A stretch of DNA of 64,000 nucleotides from Paenibacillus spongiae (GTDB lineage: Bacteria; Bacillota; Bacilli; Paenibacillales; Paenibacillaceae), in contig NZ_CP091430.1 of the NCBI RefSeq assembly GCF_024734895.1, forward strand, positions 5,970,501 through 6,034,500, in the 5' to 3' direction. Numbering within the stretch: the stretch's first letter is position 1; the number at the start of each line of letters is the position of its first letter. Below are positions 1 through 8,234 of this stretch, piece after piece. The notes under the pieces were generated by a model. The model was not told the origin of the DNA. It worked only from the letters and a program-made list of their open reading frames with translations, and made no database searches. The translations under genes were made by a program, and so were the position numbers.

Positions 1-1204
1 CGAAATCCCCGGCGATGAATTGTGACTTGAATTGGTCGATCTCGGCATCGCTCATGTTCAAATTGCGCAAGTATTGGATTTCATCAGCCGTAAACCCGGA
101 GGCGGCTACTCGCGTACGCAGCTGCTCCAGCCCTGCGGCTTTGTCGTTCAACGGTTCTCCGTCCGCAGATAGTGCCTGATTAAACTGCGAGACGCGCTGG
201 CTCGTGCGCTGCAATTGATTGAGCAGCAGATCGATGTTGTCATTCAATGCCATCGCGTGGGTCAACGCCCAATTCGTGTCGCCGGCCGCCTGCGCGCCTT
301 GATAACGTTCAAGCAGCGTCCACAGCTGGCGGGTGATGGCTTGCTCGTTCGCAGCTTCGTTTGCTAGTGATTGCATGGCTAGATCGAGAGGATGATTGCT
401 TTGAAAATCAAGAATCGGCCTTTCGCCGAGGGGAGTGACATGCTTGAAGTCCGGATCCGGAGGATCATCGGCAATACCTTGGTAATGCTTCGCCTGGTTG
501 GCTAGTTGAAGCGTCGCCATTGTGCGGGGGTCTTGGAGGCCGCTTCTCATGAGGAAATCGACGAACTTTTCATTCGGATTCCTGCCGGCATCGGCGGCTT
601 TCTGGAGGGCAAACAGCTTTTCCGCGTACTTCTTATACTTTTCCCAACGCTTTGCTTCTTTCTCTGCGGCTTCCTTCAGCTCCGTGAGGTCAAGCGGCGG
701 AACGACGCCCGTCGTATATTCCACCTTGAAGGCCGGGTCGATAACGCCGTCGATCAGGTAGTTGAACTTGCCGTCCTGGCATTCATCGAATACAATCGCA
801 TACTCTCCAGGGGGGATTTTACCATCGGGCCCTGTATACCCGATCGTCTCCGAGATGAAGATCCCGCTGGACAATGCCATGACGGCGTTGGGGCCGCCGC
901 CTCCGACATCTTCAAGCTCCTTGCCGTCGGACAGTATCGAAAGACTTCCGCTCTCTACGATGTAGAGGTCGGTCCAAGAATTGATGCCATCTGCAATGCC
1001 TTCGGGGCAATGAGGGATGATCTGCATCTTGCCGGTATGAATCGTAATATTGGCATTTGCTCCGAACGTCTTGTAGGCATCGCCTTGATCCGTCCACGAG
1101 ATCCATTGGCCGAGCCCGCTCGCGCCCGCAGCGGGAAGACTTGCCCCGAGCAGCAGCACCGTACAGAGGATGGTTGCTAGAAACTTGCGTAAGATGATAA
1201 CCAC
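1..1204 (-). CDS. Secreted protein of unknown function, N-terminal part
   Basis: An open frame runs on the minus strand from a GTG at 1204 past the left edge, so only about the first 400 residues are visible. The first 27 or so residues form a signal peptide: a basic start (LRK), a hydrophobic core and an AAGA-type cleavage region. A probable beta-rich stretch follows (residues 30-140), then a long, charged, mostly helical region with many Ala, Gln, Leu and Lys residues (about 150-400). I recognise no catalytic motif. The start is uncertain: a weak GAAG lies six bases before the GTG, a GGAG overlaps it, and an in-frame TTG at 1216 is the alternative. The protein is exported; its role is unknown. 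Confidence 0.7.
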   Translation of the reverse strand, partial: MVIILRKFLATILCTVLLLGASLPAAGASGLGQWISWTDQGDAYKTFGANANITIHTGKMQIIPHCPEGIADGINSWTDLYIVESGSLSILSDGKELEDVGGGGPNAVMALSSGIFISETIGYTGPDGKIPPGEYAIVFDECQDGKFNYLIDGVIDPAFKVEYTTGVVPPLDLTELKEAAEKEAKRWEKYKKYAEKLFALQKAADAGRNPNEKFVDFLMRSGLQDPRTMATLQLANQAKHYQGIADDPPDPDFKHVTPLGERPILDFQSNHPLDLAMQSLANEAANEQAITRQLWTLLERYQGAQAAGDTNWALTHAMALNDNIDLLLNQLQRTSQRVSQFNQALSADGEPLNDKAAGLEQLRTRVAASGFTADEIQYLRNLNMSDAEIDQFKSQFIAGDF

Positions 1205-1463
1205 TCCAATCTTCAATAATTATGAAATATGCAGCAAGAAACGTATCGTATCCCCCCCTAATACAAAATGTATCAGCCATAAATGTAGCAGGCGGTCTGA
1301 CAATAAACAAATCCAAAAAAAGCCGAAAAAATACGCGAAAAAGATGGATGTATCTAGTTAATAAACCTCTTTCTTCTTGTAGATCAGTTTTTCATACGAA
1401 AAGCTACGTCTTCTTCACTCTTTCGTTGAATAGCTTGGGTTCGATGCATGCGGAAGAACGCCA

Positions 1464-1506
1464 AAGGCTGTCCCTGCAAGCTTTTATAGCTTTTAAGGAC
1501 AGCCTT
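1464..1506. terminator. 10-bp inverted repeat, possible terminator
   Basis: AAGGCTGTCC (1464-1473) pairs perfectly with GGACAGCCTT (1497-1506) around a 23-base loop. There is no long T run on either side. It lies just downstream (minus sense) of the decayed gene at 1531-1800. Confidence 0.4.
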
Positions 1507-1530
1507 ATTCGACAAAATTTTAGGATAATC

Positions 1531-1800
1531 TTAATATGGAGTAATGACCCTCGGACCGAAATCCCATCTGTTGCTCCCGTTCATAATCCAATACCCCTTA
1601 TGACTCCTGCTAGCGATATCGAACAGCTGGTCCCAGGAGGGTCTAAACCATATTCGGGTAATAGGTTGCGAAATAACGGGAGAAGATGCCTTGATCTGCT
1701 TTCTGCATATATAAATCAAGCGATTCGCGAATCGGCAACGTCATTCTCACACTCGTACCTCCGAGTGTCGGGTAATTTCGTTCTAAGTCCGCACTAAGTC
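1531..1800 (-). pseudogene. Decayed 3' gene fragment with a frameshift
   Basis: Two overlapping minus-strand frames read like one protein broken once. The upstream frame (about 1800 to 1660) gives roughly 50 codons including GGTSVRMTLPIRESLDLYMQ and then a stop. The next frame takes over in the same place and continues to a stop at 1531 through SWDQLFDIASRSHKGYWIM. No start codon or ribosome binding site is present, because the upstream side runs directly into the end of the acetyltransferase gene. I do not recognise the parent family. It looks like the last 90 or so codons of a larger gene left after a deletion. The rest of 1205-1530 holds only the hairpin at 1464-1506. Confidence 0.35.
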
Positions 1801-1805
1801 TGATT

Positions 1806-2699
1806 CTATGATTCTACGGGCTGCCAACCGAATGTCATCTGCTCCAATCCCGAATAAAACCCTAGATTAGTGTAGAGAGATTCCGCAGGATTGCCGATGG
1901 TTACGAACAAGCGAAGCACCTCGTACGATGGATTCAATACCGTCAGCGCATGCGTGATCAGCTTGGTGGCGATTTGCTTGCCCCGGTATTCCGGCAGAAC
2001 CGCGATATTCGAGATGAGCGGCAGGTCCTCCCAAATCGAAATCAGGCAGACGCCCGCCAGCTTGTTATTCCGCTTATCTACCACCAGACGCGAAGCATCC
2101 GTTAAAATTCCTGCCGTGTTATGGGCAAAATAGGACGTCAAATACGATCGGTGCTGATCCATCGTATTATCAGCCGGATAGCCGATGTGATCCTCGCCTG
2201 AATATGATTCCAGGAAGAGCACTGCGATTTCTTCCGATTTTTCGTGAGTGGGGGGTATGATATGAAAGGCGGTGCCCCAATCCGGTGGCGGACAAATTTC
2301 CGTTGGTCGAATCATCACGCGTCTTGCCTCCGTCAATACAAAGCCAGCCCGCGTGAACGCTTCCGCATGATAAGGAAGTATTCCGTACGCTTGAATGGAT
2401 TTCCCCTTGTCGGATATCTCGGCCAGGTATTTCTTTAACACGGTCAGTACCTGATATACATCTGTATACGGCGGCTCCAGAAAGAAGGAGGAGAGCTCAT
2501 TGGGCTCCAGGCAGACGCCGCCTATTCGCTTGGTCCGAAACGTAATCCAATAGCAGGGCGCGTCATCCCCGAAGATGGCCAAGCGCCGCTCCCAGCTTTG
2601 CCTGAAAAAAATATTTTCGCGATACGTACTATAATGAACGGCGAACGCTCCAGGATCCGCTTGCAATAATCCAAATCCGCCTTCGAGCTTCGTTTCCAC
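1806..2699 (-). CDS. GNAT-family N-acetyltransferase, tandem-domain form
   Basis: Predicted cytosolic acetyl-CoA-dependent N-acetyltransferase of 297 residues, about twice the length of a single GNAT domain. The C-terminal half has the acetyl-CoA loop (ISNIAVLPEYRGKQIATKLI, about residues 228-247) followed by the NPAESLYTNLGFY segment typical of GNAT motif B. The N-terminal half is probably a degenerate second GNAT fold. The start is a GTG at 2699 with GGAGG seven bases upstream. The gene stands alone, and a decayed fragment follows it. The substrate cannot be told from sequence. Confidence 0.85.
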   Translation of the reverse strand: METKLEGGFGLLQADPGAFAVHYSTYRENIFFRQSWERRLAIFGDDAPCYWITFRTKRIGGVCLEPNELSSFFLEPPYTDVYQVLTVLKKYLAEISDKGKSIQAYGILPYHAEAFTRAGFVLTEARRVMIRPTEICPPPDWGTAFHIIPPTHEKSEEIAVLFLESYSGEDHIGYPADNTMDQHRSYLTSYFAHNTAGILTDASRLVVDKRNNKLAGVCLISIWEDLPLISNIAVLPEYRGKQIATKLITHALTVLNPSYEVLRLFVTIGNPAESLYTNLGFYSGLEQMTFGWQPVES

Positions 2700-2878
2700 C
2701 GAAAGGCCTCCTCTACTGATCTGTTAGATGAAACGAATGAATGGAACATAAACCGCTGCGCAGGCATAACGCTCTTCATTCGTTCAATCTATTTAGTGTA
2801 GCAGAAAGACCTTTCCGCAGCCGGGAAATAACGGCTATAGCCATTTTCCCCGTCATCGTCGGGATAAAAAATTAAAGA

Positions 2879-2905
2879 GCAAGACCACTACATCAGCGGC
2901 CTTGC
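2879..2905 (-). terminator. Rho-independent terminator of the DUF2203 gene
   Basis: Read on the minus strand, GCAAGGCC pairs with GGTCTTGC (one G-U) and is followed within ten bases by a run of Ts. It lies just after the stop of the gene at 2923-3336. Confidence 0.65.
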
Positions 2906-2922
2906 CCCGTTATGTCATATTC

Positions 2923-3336
2923 TCATGCATCCGGCAGCGGCTTTCGTCCTTGAAACCCGTCATGCCAGCCATGATAATGCGTGATTCGTTCTTCTCCTTC
3001 TTTCCAGCAAATGAGCACATGCTCCCCGTCGATCACGGCAGGAAAGTCGATTAAACCGGGATTGACCATCTTCAGAAGCACCCCTTTGCGCTCGAAGTTC
3101 GCCACGAGGAGATCCGCTTCGACCCGCATAAAGTCGAGCTGCCCTTCCGCTTCGAAGAAGGGATCCTTCTCATCTGCGTGACTGAAGGATTTCCCGCTAT
3201 AGCTGGCTTTGCCCTTCTCCAGCTCCAAATACCGCTCTTCAAACTGCTTGGCAAGGGTGCGCAGCCGTATGAGATCCGCCTTCAGCTGGGGCAGCAGCGC
3301 ATTCGCTTCGTCCAAGGTAAATGTTTTCTTGTCCAT
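2923..3336 (-). CDS. DUF2203-family protein
   Basis: A soluble 137-residue protein matching the DUF2203 pattern known in bacilli. It opens with FTLDEANALLPQLKADL, then a charged helical middle, then LLVANFERKGVLLKMVNPGLIDFPA, an ICWKEGE segment and a HYHGWHDGF..R tail. The function of the family is not established. GGAG sits about eight bases before the ATG. It has its own terminator, so it is monocistronic. The IS605-type element begins about 80 bases beyond its start. Confidence 0.85.
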   Translation of the reverse strand: MDKKTFTLDEANALLPQLKADLIRLRTLAKQFEERYLELEKGKASYSGKSFSHADEKDPFFEAEGQLDFMRVEADLLVANFERKGVLLKMVNPGLIDFPAVIDGEHVLICWKEGEERITHYHGWHDGFQGRKPLPDA

Positions 3337-3420
3337 GTCGCATCCACTCCTTACCCCAAAGTGTACTTGATTGCGGCGTTATTTTCCAATGTGAATGCTT
3401 TAACCTAAAATCCGAGAAGT

Positions 3421-3468
3421 CCCCTACCTCTAAACTTCCTAACTCACGTAGTGAGCGTGTAGGTGGGG
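3421..3468 (+). repeat. IS605-type left-end hairpin
   Basis: Nested foldback: an outer stem CCCC(T)ACCT / AGGTGGGG and an inner stem CTCAC/GTGAG. It is located about 90 bases before tnpB, where subterminal transposase-recognition hairpins are expected. Confidence 0.7.
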
Positions 3469-3559
3469 AATGAATCGGTGCTTTTAGTATTCTGTTTGTC
3501 GATAATATACGAACGTACATTCCTTTTTTGTGGTATAATCGACGAATTGGGGTGATCAC

Positions 3560-4688
3560 GTGAATAAGGCTTATCGGTTCAGAATCTATCCCACAACAGA
3601 GCAAGAGACGATGATTGTTAAAACATTTGGCTGTGTTCGGTTTCTCTACAATCGGATGTTGGCTGAACGTCAAGTCAAGTATGAATGTTATAAAGCAGAT
3701 AAGCAGCAACTGAAGCAGCAGAGGTATCGGACACCGGCATCGTTCAAGATGGAGTTCGACTGGCTGCGAGAAGTGGACAGCCTCGCCTTGTGCAATGCGG
3801 AGCTAAACCTGAAGACCGCCTTCCGGAACTTCTTTCGTGACAAGCACATGGGGTATCCGAAGTTCAAGAGTCGGAAAAACCCGGTGCAGAGCTACACAAC
3901 CAATAATCAGAAGGGGACGGTTCGAATCGCAGCAGACGGGAAGCATGTCCGTATCCCTAAACTTGGTATGATCCGAATCAAGCTCCACCGGCAAATTCCG
4001 GATGGACATGTCATCAAATCGGCAACGATCAGCCGCAATTCAAATGGAAAATACCACATTTCGATCCTGACCGAGTATGCGGCAGACATCGAACATACGA
4101 TCCCCCGTCGTGAAAAAGTACTGGGCCTGGATTATAGTTCAAAGACGTTATATATCGACCACACCGGCACATCCGCAAACTATCCGAGATATCTGCGTCA
4201 GATGGAAGTTCGGCTGAAGCGAGCACAGAGAGTCCTCTCCAGAAGGGAAAAGGGTGGGTCGAACTGGAAGAAACAAAAACTTCGGTTAGCCCGTCTCCAT
4301 GAGAAAGTATCCAATCAGCGGAAAGATTTCCTGCACAAAGAGAGTCGGCAACTAGCGGAAGCTTGGGATGCAGTCGTTGTGGAAGATCTGAACATGAAAA
4401 TAATGTCCCAATCCCTATCTCTTTCGAAAAGCAACGATGGATAACGGAAACGGCATGTTCAGGGCGTTCCTTGGGTATAAACTGGCTGAACGTGGTAAGC
4501 CGCTTGTTCGGATCGATAAATGGTATCCTTCGAGCAAACTTTGCAGAACGTGTGGCACGATCAACACGAAACTGACACTTAAGGATCGAGTCTGGGTCTG
4601 TGAAGGTTGTGGTACGCTCCATCAGAGGGATGAAAATGCTGCCGGAAACATACGGGCCGAAGGGATTAGAATGCTAGGCATGACATAG
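3560..4688 (+). pseudogene. tnpB: TnpB RNA-guided nuclease, frameshifted
   Basis: TnpB is the IS605-family RuvC nuclease guided by an omega RNA and is an ancestor of Cas12. The frame starts at a GTG (3560) behind GGGGTGATCAC. The first frame carries the N-terminal helix-turn-helix region (YRFRIYPTTEQE), RuvC-I (LGLDYSSK) and RuvC-II (VVEDLNM), and stops at 4444. The protein resumes in the +1 frame at 4437 (DNGNGMFRAFLGYKL) with the zinc ribbon (CRTCG, CEGCG) and RuvC-III (HQRDENAAGN), ending at 4688. Comparison with the usual KS-x-x-DNG junction suggests one extra base in 4433-4436. All catalytic residues survive, so the break may be recent, or an assembly error. Confidence 0.85.
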
Positions 4689-4795
4689 ATGAATAGAGAA
4701 CCGCCGGGCAGGCGGAGATAGCCCAGTAATGATAGCTAGATTATTAGGTATGTCCTGGGAAGCCCCCACTTCTATAAGTGGTGGGAGCATGTCAC
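4684..4795 (+). ncRNA. IS605 right end / omega-RNA scaffold, copy 1
   Basis: The 112 bases from the last codons of tnpB to the element boundary match the solo copy at 9848-9959 with three mismatches by eye. In IS605 elements this region is transcribed as the 3' part of the omega RNA, with flanking DNA acting as guide. Here the guide would start near 4796, inside the 3' end of the HAD gene. Transcription is inferred. Confidence 0.6.
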
Positions 4796-4803
4796 TGATC
4801 CGT

Positions 4804-5601
4804 TTACAGGGCTATTCGCTCACGAAGTATTCGCTCCAAGAGGATCGCCACGCCATCCTCATCGTTCGAGGCCGTTACCTCGCTGGCTATTGCCTTCAAT
4901 TCCGGGACGGCATTGGACATGGCAGCGGAATAACCGGCCATCCGGAACATCTCGATATCATTATGATCGTCGCCGAAAACGATGATTTGCGAGGGTCGTA
5001 TTCCAGCATGTCCGCACAGCTTCAAGATACCGGTCGCTTTCGATACCGATTTATTCATGAATTGAATCAGTTTGCCCTGGTCGGTTACGACCATATTGGT
5101 CTCTTCGCCAAATTGCAGCCGCAGCTGTTCGCATTTCCCAGGCTCCTCGAATTCCGTCAGAAGTATCTTCGTCGCAGGATAGGTTTTGAGCTCGTCCAAG
5201 GTAACGATCATGGGGCGAAATTGGGGATTGTAGATGGTGCCGTCGCCGATTTCTTGGTTGGAGTACCACTGATCCCGGACCTCCAGACTGATGATGCACA
5301 TAGGCATATGCTTGTAGCAGAAATCGATGATATTCGCCGCTGACGGCTGCGGAATTGGAATATGTTCTTCGATACCTGCCAGCGTATCGCATACCATTGC
5401 GCCATTATAGTAGACAAAGGAGGCGACTCCGAGTATCTCGAGGGGCAGCATCGCTTTCACGGAACGTGGAGGACGTGCGGTCGCAATGATGATTTTCATC
5501 CCCGCTTGATGACAGCTCATTACGGCTTGCAGATTTCGATCCGATACTTCCTTGTCCGAGTTCAGCAAGGTCCCGTCCAGATCTAATACAACTGCCTGCA
5601 T
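4804..5601 (-). CDS. Cof-type HAD-superfamily phosphatase
   Basis: A 265-residue HAD hydrolase of the Cof/YidA subfamily, expected to dephosphorylate small metabolites such as sugar or nucleotide phosphates in the cytosol. Motif I is DLDGTLL (residues 7-13, nucleophile Asp7). Motif IV is GDDHNDIEMF (about 210-219). The long insertion between them is the C2 cap. The ATG at 5601 has GGAG upstream, but the start region is tandemly duplicated 40 bp upstream with its own GGAG and ATG, out of frame with the gene. The right end of the IS605 element abuts the stop codon. Confidence 0.85.
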   Translation of the reverse strand: MQAVVLDLDGTLLNSDKEVSDRNLQAVMSCHQAGMKIIIATARPPRSVKAMLPLEILGVASFVYYNGAMVCDTLAGIEEHIPIPQPSAANIIDFCYKHMPMCIISLEVRDQWYSNQEIGDGTIYNPQFRPMIVTLDELKTYPATKILLTEFEEPGKCEQLRLQFGEETNMVVTDQGKLIQFMNKSVSKATGILKLCGHAGIRPSQIIVFGDDHNDIEMFRMAGYSAAMSNAVPELKAIASEVTASNDEDGVAILLERILRERIAL

Positions 5602-5647
5602 ATGGATTCACTCCATTCAGATCTAATACAACTGCCTGCATATGGAT
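5578..5647. repeat. 40-bp-period duplication of the HAD gene start
   Basis: A 30-base block containing the start codon and first codons of the HAD gene occurs identically at 5578-5607 and 5618-5647. Each copy has an ATG with an upstream GGAG on the minus strand. Confidence 0.9.
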
Positions 5648-5686
5648 CTCCTTCACCCCGTCCATATATTTAATGAGAAACAGGTT

Positions 5687-5986
5687 TTAGTTTAATAATG
5701 GCGGAAGAATCAGCAGAAACACGGACAACCCCACTAGAGACAGCGTCATCGGCTTGGATAGCTTGATTCTCCCGCTTCCTTTATACCATCCCGAGAACTG
5801 CAGACTATTTCGATACAAGACATAAATGAAAAGGTAGATCGCCAGCCATACGAGCCACACATACGGGTTATGATCCAGCGTTATTCCAAACCATGAATAA
5901 ACATGCTTGATAAGTGCGTCGAGTACGGCACCGCCGAGCAGCAAAATCACGATAACTCGCAACAGCTCCAGTATGAACCTTGTCAT
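5687..5986 (-). CDS. Small integral membrane protein, unknown
   Basis: A 99-residue protein with three hydrophobic segments, about residues 3-24 (ILELLRVIVILLLGGAVL), 41-60 (VWLVWLAIYLFIYVLY) and 80-98 (MTLSLVGLSVFLLILPPLL). No family motif is recognised. The ATG at 5986 follows AAGGGGGGCC. It is transcribed toward the HAD gene, 85 bases away, and could share its transcript. Confidence 0.65.
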   Translation of the reverse strand: MTRFILELLRVIVILLLGGAVLDALIKHVYSWFGITLDHNPYVWLVWLAIYLFIYVLYRNSLQFSGWYKGSGRIKLSKPMTLSLVGLSVFLLILPPLLN

Positions 5987-6118
5987 GTTGGCCCCCCTTA
6001 GGGTGATGGCGTCTATCCCCGCAGTTCTATTAATGGTTAAACTTTACCACCTTTAAGCAATATGAGCAAAAACAACTGCGGCTCGCTCGCCGACGAACCC
6101 CGCTCCGGCGTTCTAGCG

Positions 6119-6190
6119 CCCTAAAACGGTCTTACAGCTCTTCATGCCACGGGTTCGCCGTGCTGGAACGCCCTTTTTCGGCCTTACAGC
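6119..6190 (+). repeat. 72-bp dispersed repeat, copy A
   Basis: Its ends (AAAACGGTCTTACAGC at 6123-6138; CTTTTTCGGCCTTACAGC at 6173-6190) match an inverted copy at 58624-58695 of exactly the same length; the middle diverges. This is the main content of the 300-base spacer 5987-6288, besides the terminator at its right end. Confidence 0.55.
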
Positions 6191-6247
6191 CGCGGCTCGC
6201 TGTCCGACGAGCGGCGGCCGCCATACCGCGACCCAAACGTCCACAAC

Positions 6248-6279
6248 AAAAAAAGAGGGCGCAGCGGTCGCGCCCTCTT
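6248..6279 (-). terminator. Rho-independent terminator of the IMPDH-like gene
   Basis: Minus-strand AAGAGGGCGC pairs with GCGCCCTCTT (10 bp, 7-base loop) and runs into a T tract. It lies nine bases past the stop codon at 6289. Confidence 0.9.
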
Positions 6280-6288
6280 CTTCACCGA

Positions 6289-7788
6289 TTATTCGCCCGA
6301 CAGGCTGCTTTCCTTCAAGATGACGTCATGGGCGCCGCCTTCGACGAGGCTGGTCGCCGACACAAGCGTAATGCGCGCATTGCGCTGCATCTCTTCGATG
6401 GATTTGGACCCGCAGTTGCACATGGTGGACTTGATTTTGCTGATCGTCTTGTCCAAGTTTTCCTGCAGACTGCCCGCATACGGCACATAGGAGTCGACGC
6501 CTTCTTCAAACAGCAGGCCGGACTTGCCGCCCGTATCGTACCGCTCCCAGTTGCGCGCACGGTTGGAGCCTTCGCCCCAAAATTCCTTCACGAAGTTGTT
6601 GCCCACTTTCAGCTTGCGCGTCGGGCTCTCGTCGAAACGGGCAAAATACCGCCCCATCATCACGAAATCCGCCCCCATGGAGAGCGCGAGCGTAATGTGG
6701 TAATCGTGCACGATGCCGCCGTCCGAGCAGATCGGCACATAGATGCCCGTTTCGTTAAAATATTGCTCCCGCGCCGCGGCAACCTCGATGACGGCCGAAG
6801 CTTGGCCGCGCCCGATCCCCTTCTGCTCCCGCGTAATACAGATGGAACCGCCGCCGATGCCGACCTTCACGAAGTCCGCTCCCGCTTCCACCAGATACAG
6901 GAAGCCTTCCCGGTCGACCACGTTGCCGGCGCCGATCTTCACGTCGAAGTTCGCCTTCACGTATTCGATCGTCTCGCGCTGCCACTCGGTATATCCATCC
7001 GACGAATCGATAACGAGCACGTCTACGCCCGCTTCCACGAGCGCAGGCACGCGTTCTTTGTAATCCTTGCTGTTAATGCCCGCGCCGACGATGTAGCTCT
7101 TGTTGGCATCCAGCAGCTCAAGCGGATATTCCTTGTGAGCGTCATAATCTTTGCGGAAGACGAGATAATCGAGACATTGATCCTCGTTAACGATAGGCAG
7201 AACGTTGAGCTTATGCTCCCAGATCAGATCGTTGGCTTCGGAGAGCGTAATGCCGGTTTTGCCATAAACGAGCGAATCGAACGGTGTCATGAAGGTGCTG
7301 ATTTTCTTATCCCGCGCATCGCGGCTGATCCGGTAATCGCGGCTGGCCACAATGCCCAGCAGCTTGCCATTGGCGGTACCATCGTGCGTGATGGCGAAGG
7401 TGGAGTGAGCATACTTTTCCTTCAAGTTCAAAATATCCTGGAGGGTGTGGTCGGGGGTGAGGTTCGAGCGGCTGACGACGAAGCCTGCTTTGTAGCTTTT
7501 GACCTTGCGGATCATATTCGCCTGCTCTTCGATCGGCTGCGAGCCGAAGATGAAGGAGATGCCGCCGCATCTTGCAAGCGCTGCCGCCATCTTATCGTCG
7601 GAGACCGATTGCATGACCGCCGAGGAGAACGGAATGTTGAGCGAATACGCCGGTTTCTCGCCTTTCTTGTACTTAACTAACGGTGTCTTCAGACTAACGT
7701 TCGCCGGTGTGCAATCCTTTGTCGTTAAATTCGGAATGAGCAAATATTCACTGAACGTCCGTGATGGCTCATTGTAATACGTTGCCAT
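6289..7788 (-). CDS. guaB: IMP dehydrogenase-like oxidoreductase
   Basis: Probable inosine-5'-monophosphate dehydrogenase (IMP + NAD to XMP, first committed GMP step), 499 residues, against about 488 for the usual bacillar GuaB. The barrel begins with [13 protein letters not shown]. Two CBS-type motifs fill about residues 110-230 ([27 protein letters not shown]). The IMP-binding loop [12 protein letters not shown] carries the catalytic Cys317, followed by SDGGI and the MMGRYFA loop. The sequence is divergent from canonical GuaB (no GVG.G..CTTR), so it may be a paralogue, and the symbol is tentative. The start at 7788 has GGGGGGAT upstream; an ORF extension to 7839 lacks one. It is monocistronic, with a strong terminator. 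Confidence 0.8.
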   Translation of the reverse strand: MATYYNEPSRTFSEYLLIPNLTTKDCTPANVSLKTPLVKYKKGEKPAYSLNIPFSSAVMQSVSDDKMAAALARCGGISFIFGSQPIEEQANMIRKVKSYKAGFVVSRSNLTPDHTLQDILNLKEKYAHSTFAITHDGTANGKLLGIVASRDYRISRDARDKKISTFMTPFDSLVYGKTGITLSEANDLIWEHKLNVLPIVNEDQCLDYLVFRKDYDAHKEYPLELLDANKSYIVGAGINSKDYKERVPALVEAGVDVLVIDSSDGYTEWQRETIEYVKANFDVKIGAGNVVDREGFLYLVEAGADFVKVGIGGGSICITREQKGIGRGQASAVIEVAAAREQYFNETGIYVPICSDGGIVHDYHITLALSMGADFVMMGRYFARFDESPTRKLKVGNNFVKEFWGEGSNRARNWERYDTGGKSGLLFEEGVDSYVPYAGSLQENLDKTISKIKSTMCNCGSKSIEEMQRNARITLVSATSLVEGGAHDVILKESSLSGE

Positions 7789-7849
7789 GAAGAAGATCCC
7801 CCCTGCCCTTATTTGGGTAAATTTTTTCAATTCTATCATCCAATCAATA

Positions 7850-8225
7850 GGGCAGTCAAATGGAAATTTAGGGCAGGGGAAAATGCCGCAGCTTGTAACT
7901 TAATCCAACACTTTGCCAACTATAAACAAAGCCTTGAATCTCAAGGGATTCTAGCTTTGTTTTTTTGGCTCTTTGGATTTTGTAGTGGAATGAACAATTA
8001 TAATTTCCTATTACTCGATGAACATTGAATTGAGGTTTACTTTATTATCTTCGCTTCTTGCCTCAAAAATAGCGGATATAAAAATAGGTGCAGGATCATT
8101 TCCTATATCCGCAAATAGAGTATGGATCATCCTTAAAAAATTTCCGCTGTGGTCAATCGGCAAAAGCCCTTTTCAACTTTGTGCTGTATCGCGATTTTGC
8201 TGACTTCTTTTCCGTAGCTGTTGGC
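7850..8225. other. Non-coding spacer with palindromes
   Basis: No convincing gene is seen. It holds a nested hairpin ending in a T run on the plus strand (ACAAAGC / GCTTTGT around CCTTG-CAAGG, about 7926-7966) and an inverted repeat GCGGATATA / TATATCCGC (8072-8080, 8104-8112). A block near 7865-7895 resembles one near 14866-14890, which suggests decayed copies of a small repeated element. Confidence 0.4.
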
Positions 8226-8234
8226 GGGCCTCCG

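Larger units (their letters stand above)
3420..4795 (+). mobile_element. IS200/IS605-type element carrying only tnpB
   Basis: The left end contains an imperfect hairpin at 3421-3468 (CCCC-T-ACCT pairing with AGGT-GGGG) enclosing a small hairpin (CTCAC gta GTGAG, 3443-3455). The right end contains a hairpin at 4763-4785 (CCC/CCACTT with AAGTGG/GGG). Such subterminal hairpins, no inverted repeats and no target duplication are typical of IS200/IS605. There is no tnpA, so the copy is non-autonomous. The right end stops about ten bases before the stop codon of the neighbouring HAD gene. A second copy of the last 112 bases lies at 9848-9959. Confidence 0.85.

Noticed and set aside
6160..7680. 506-codon plus-strand open frame
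   Set aside because: It lies antisense to the IMP-dehydrogenase-like gene, has Arg/His/Asp-rich composition typical of shadow frames, and has no ribosome site or family motif.
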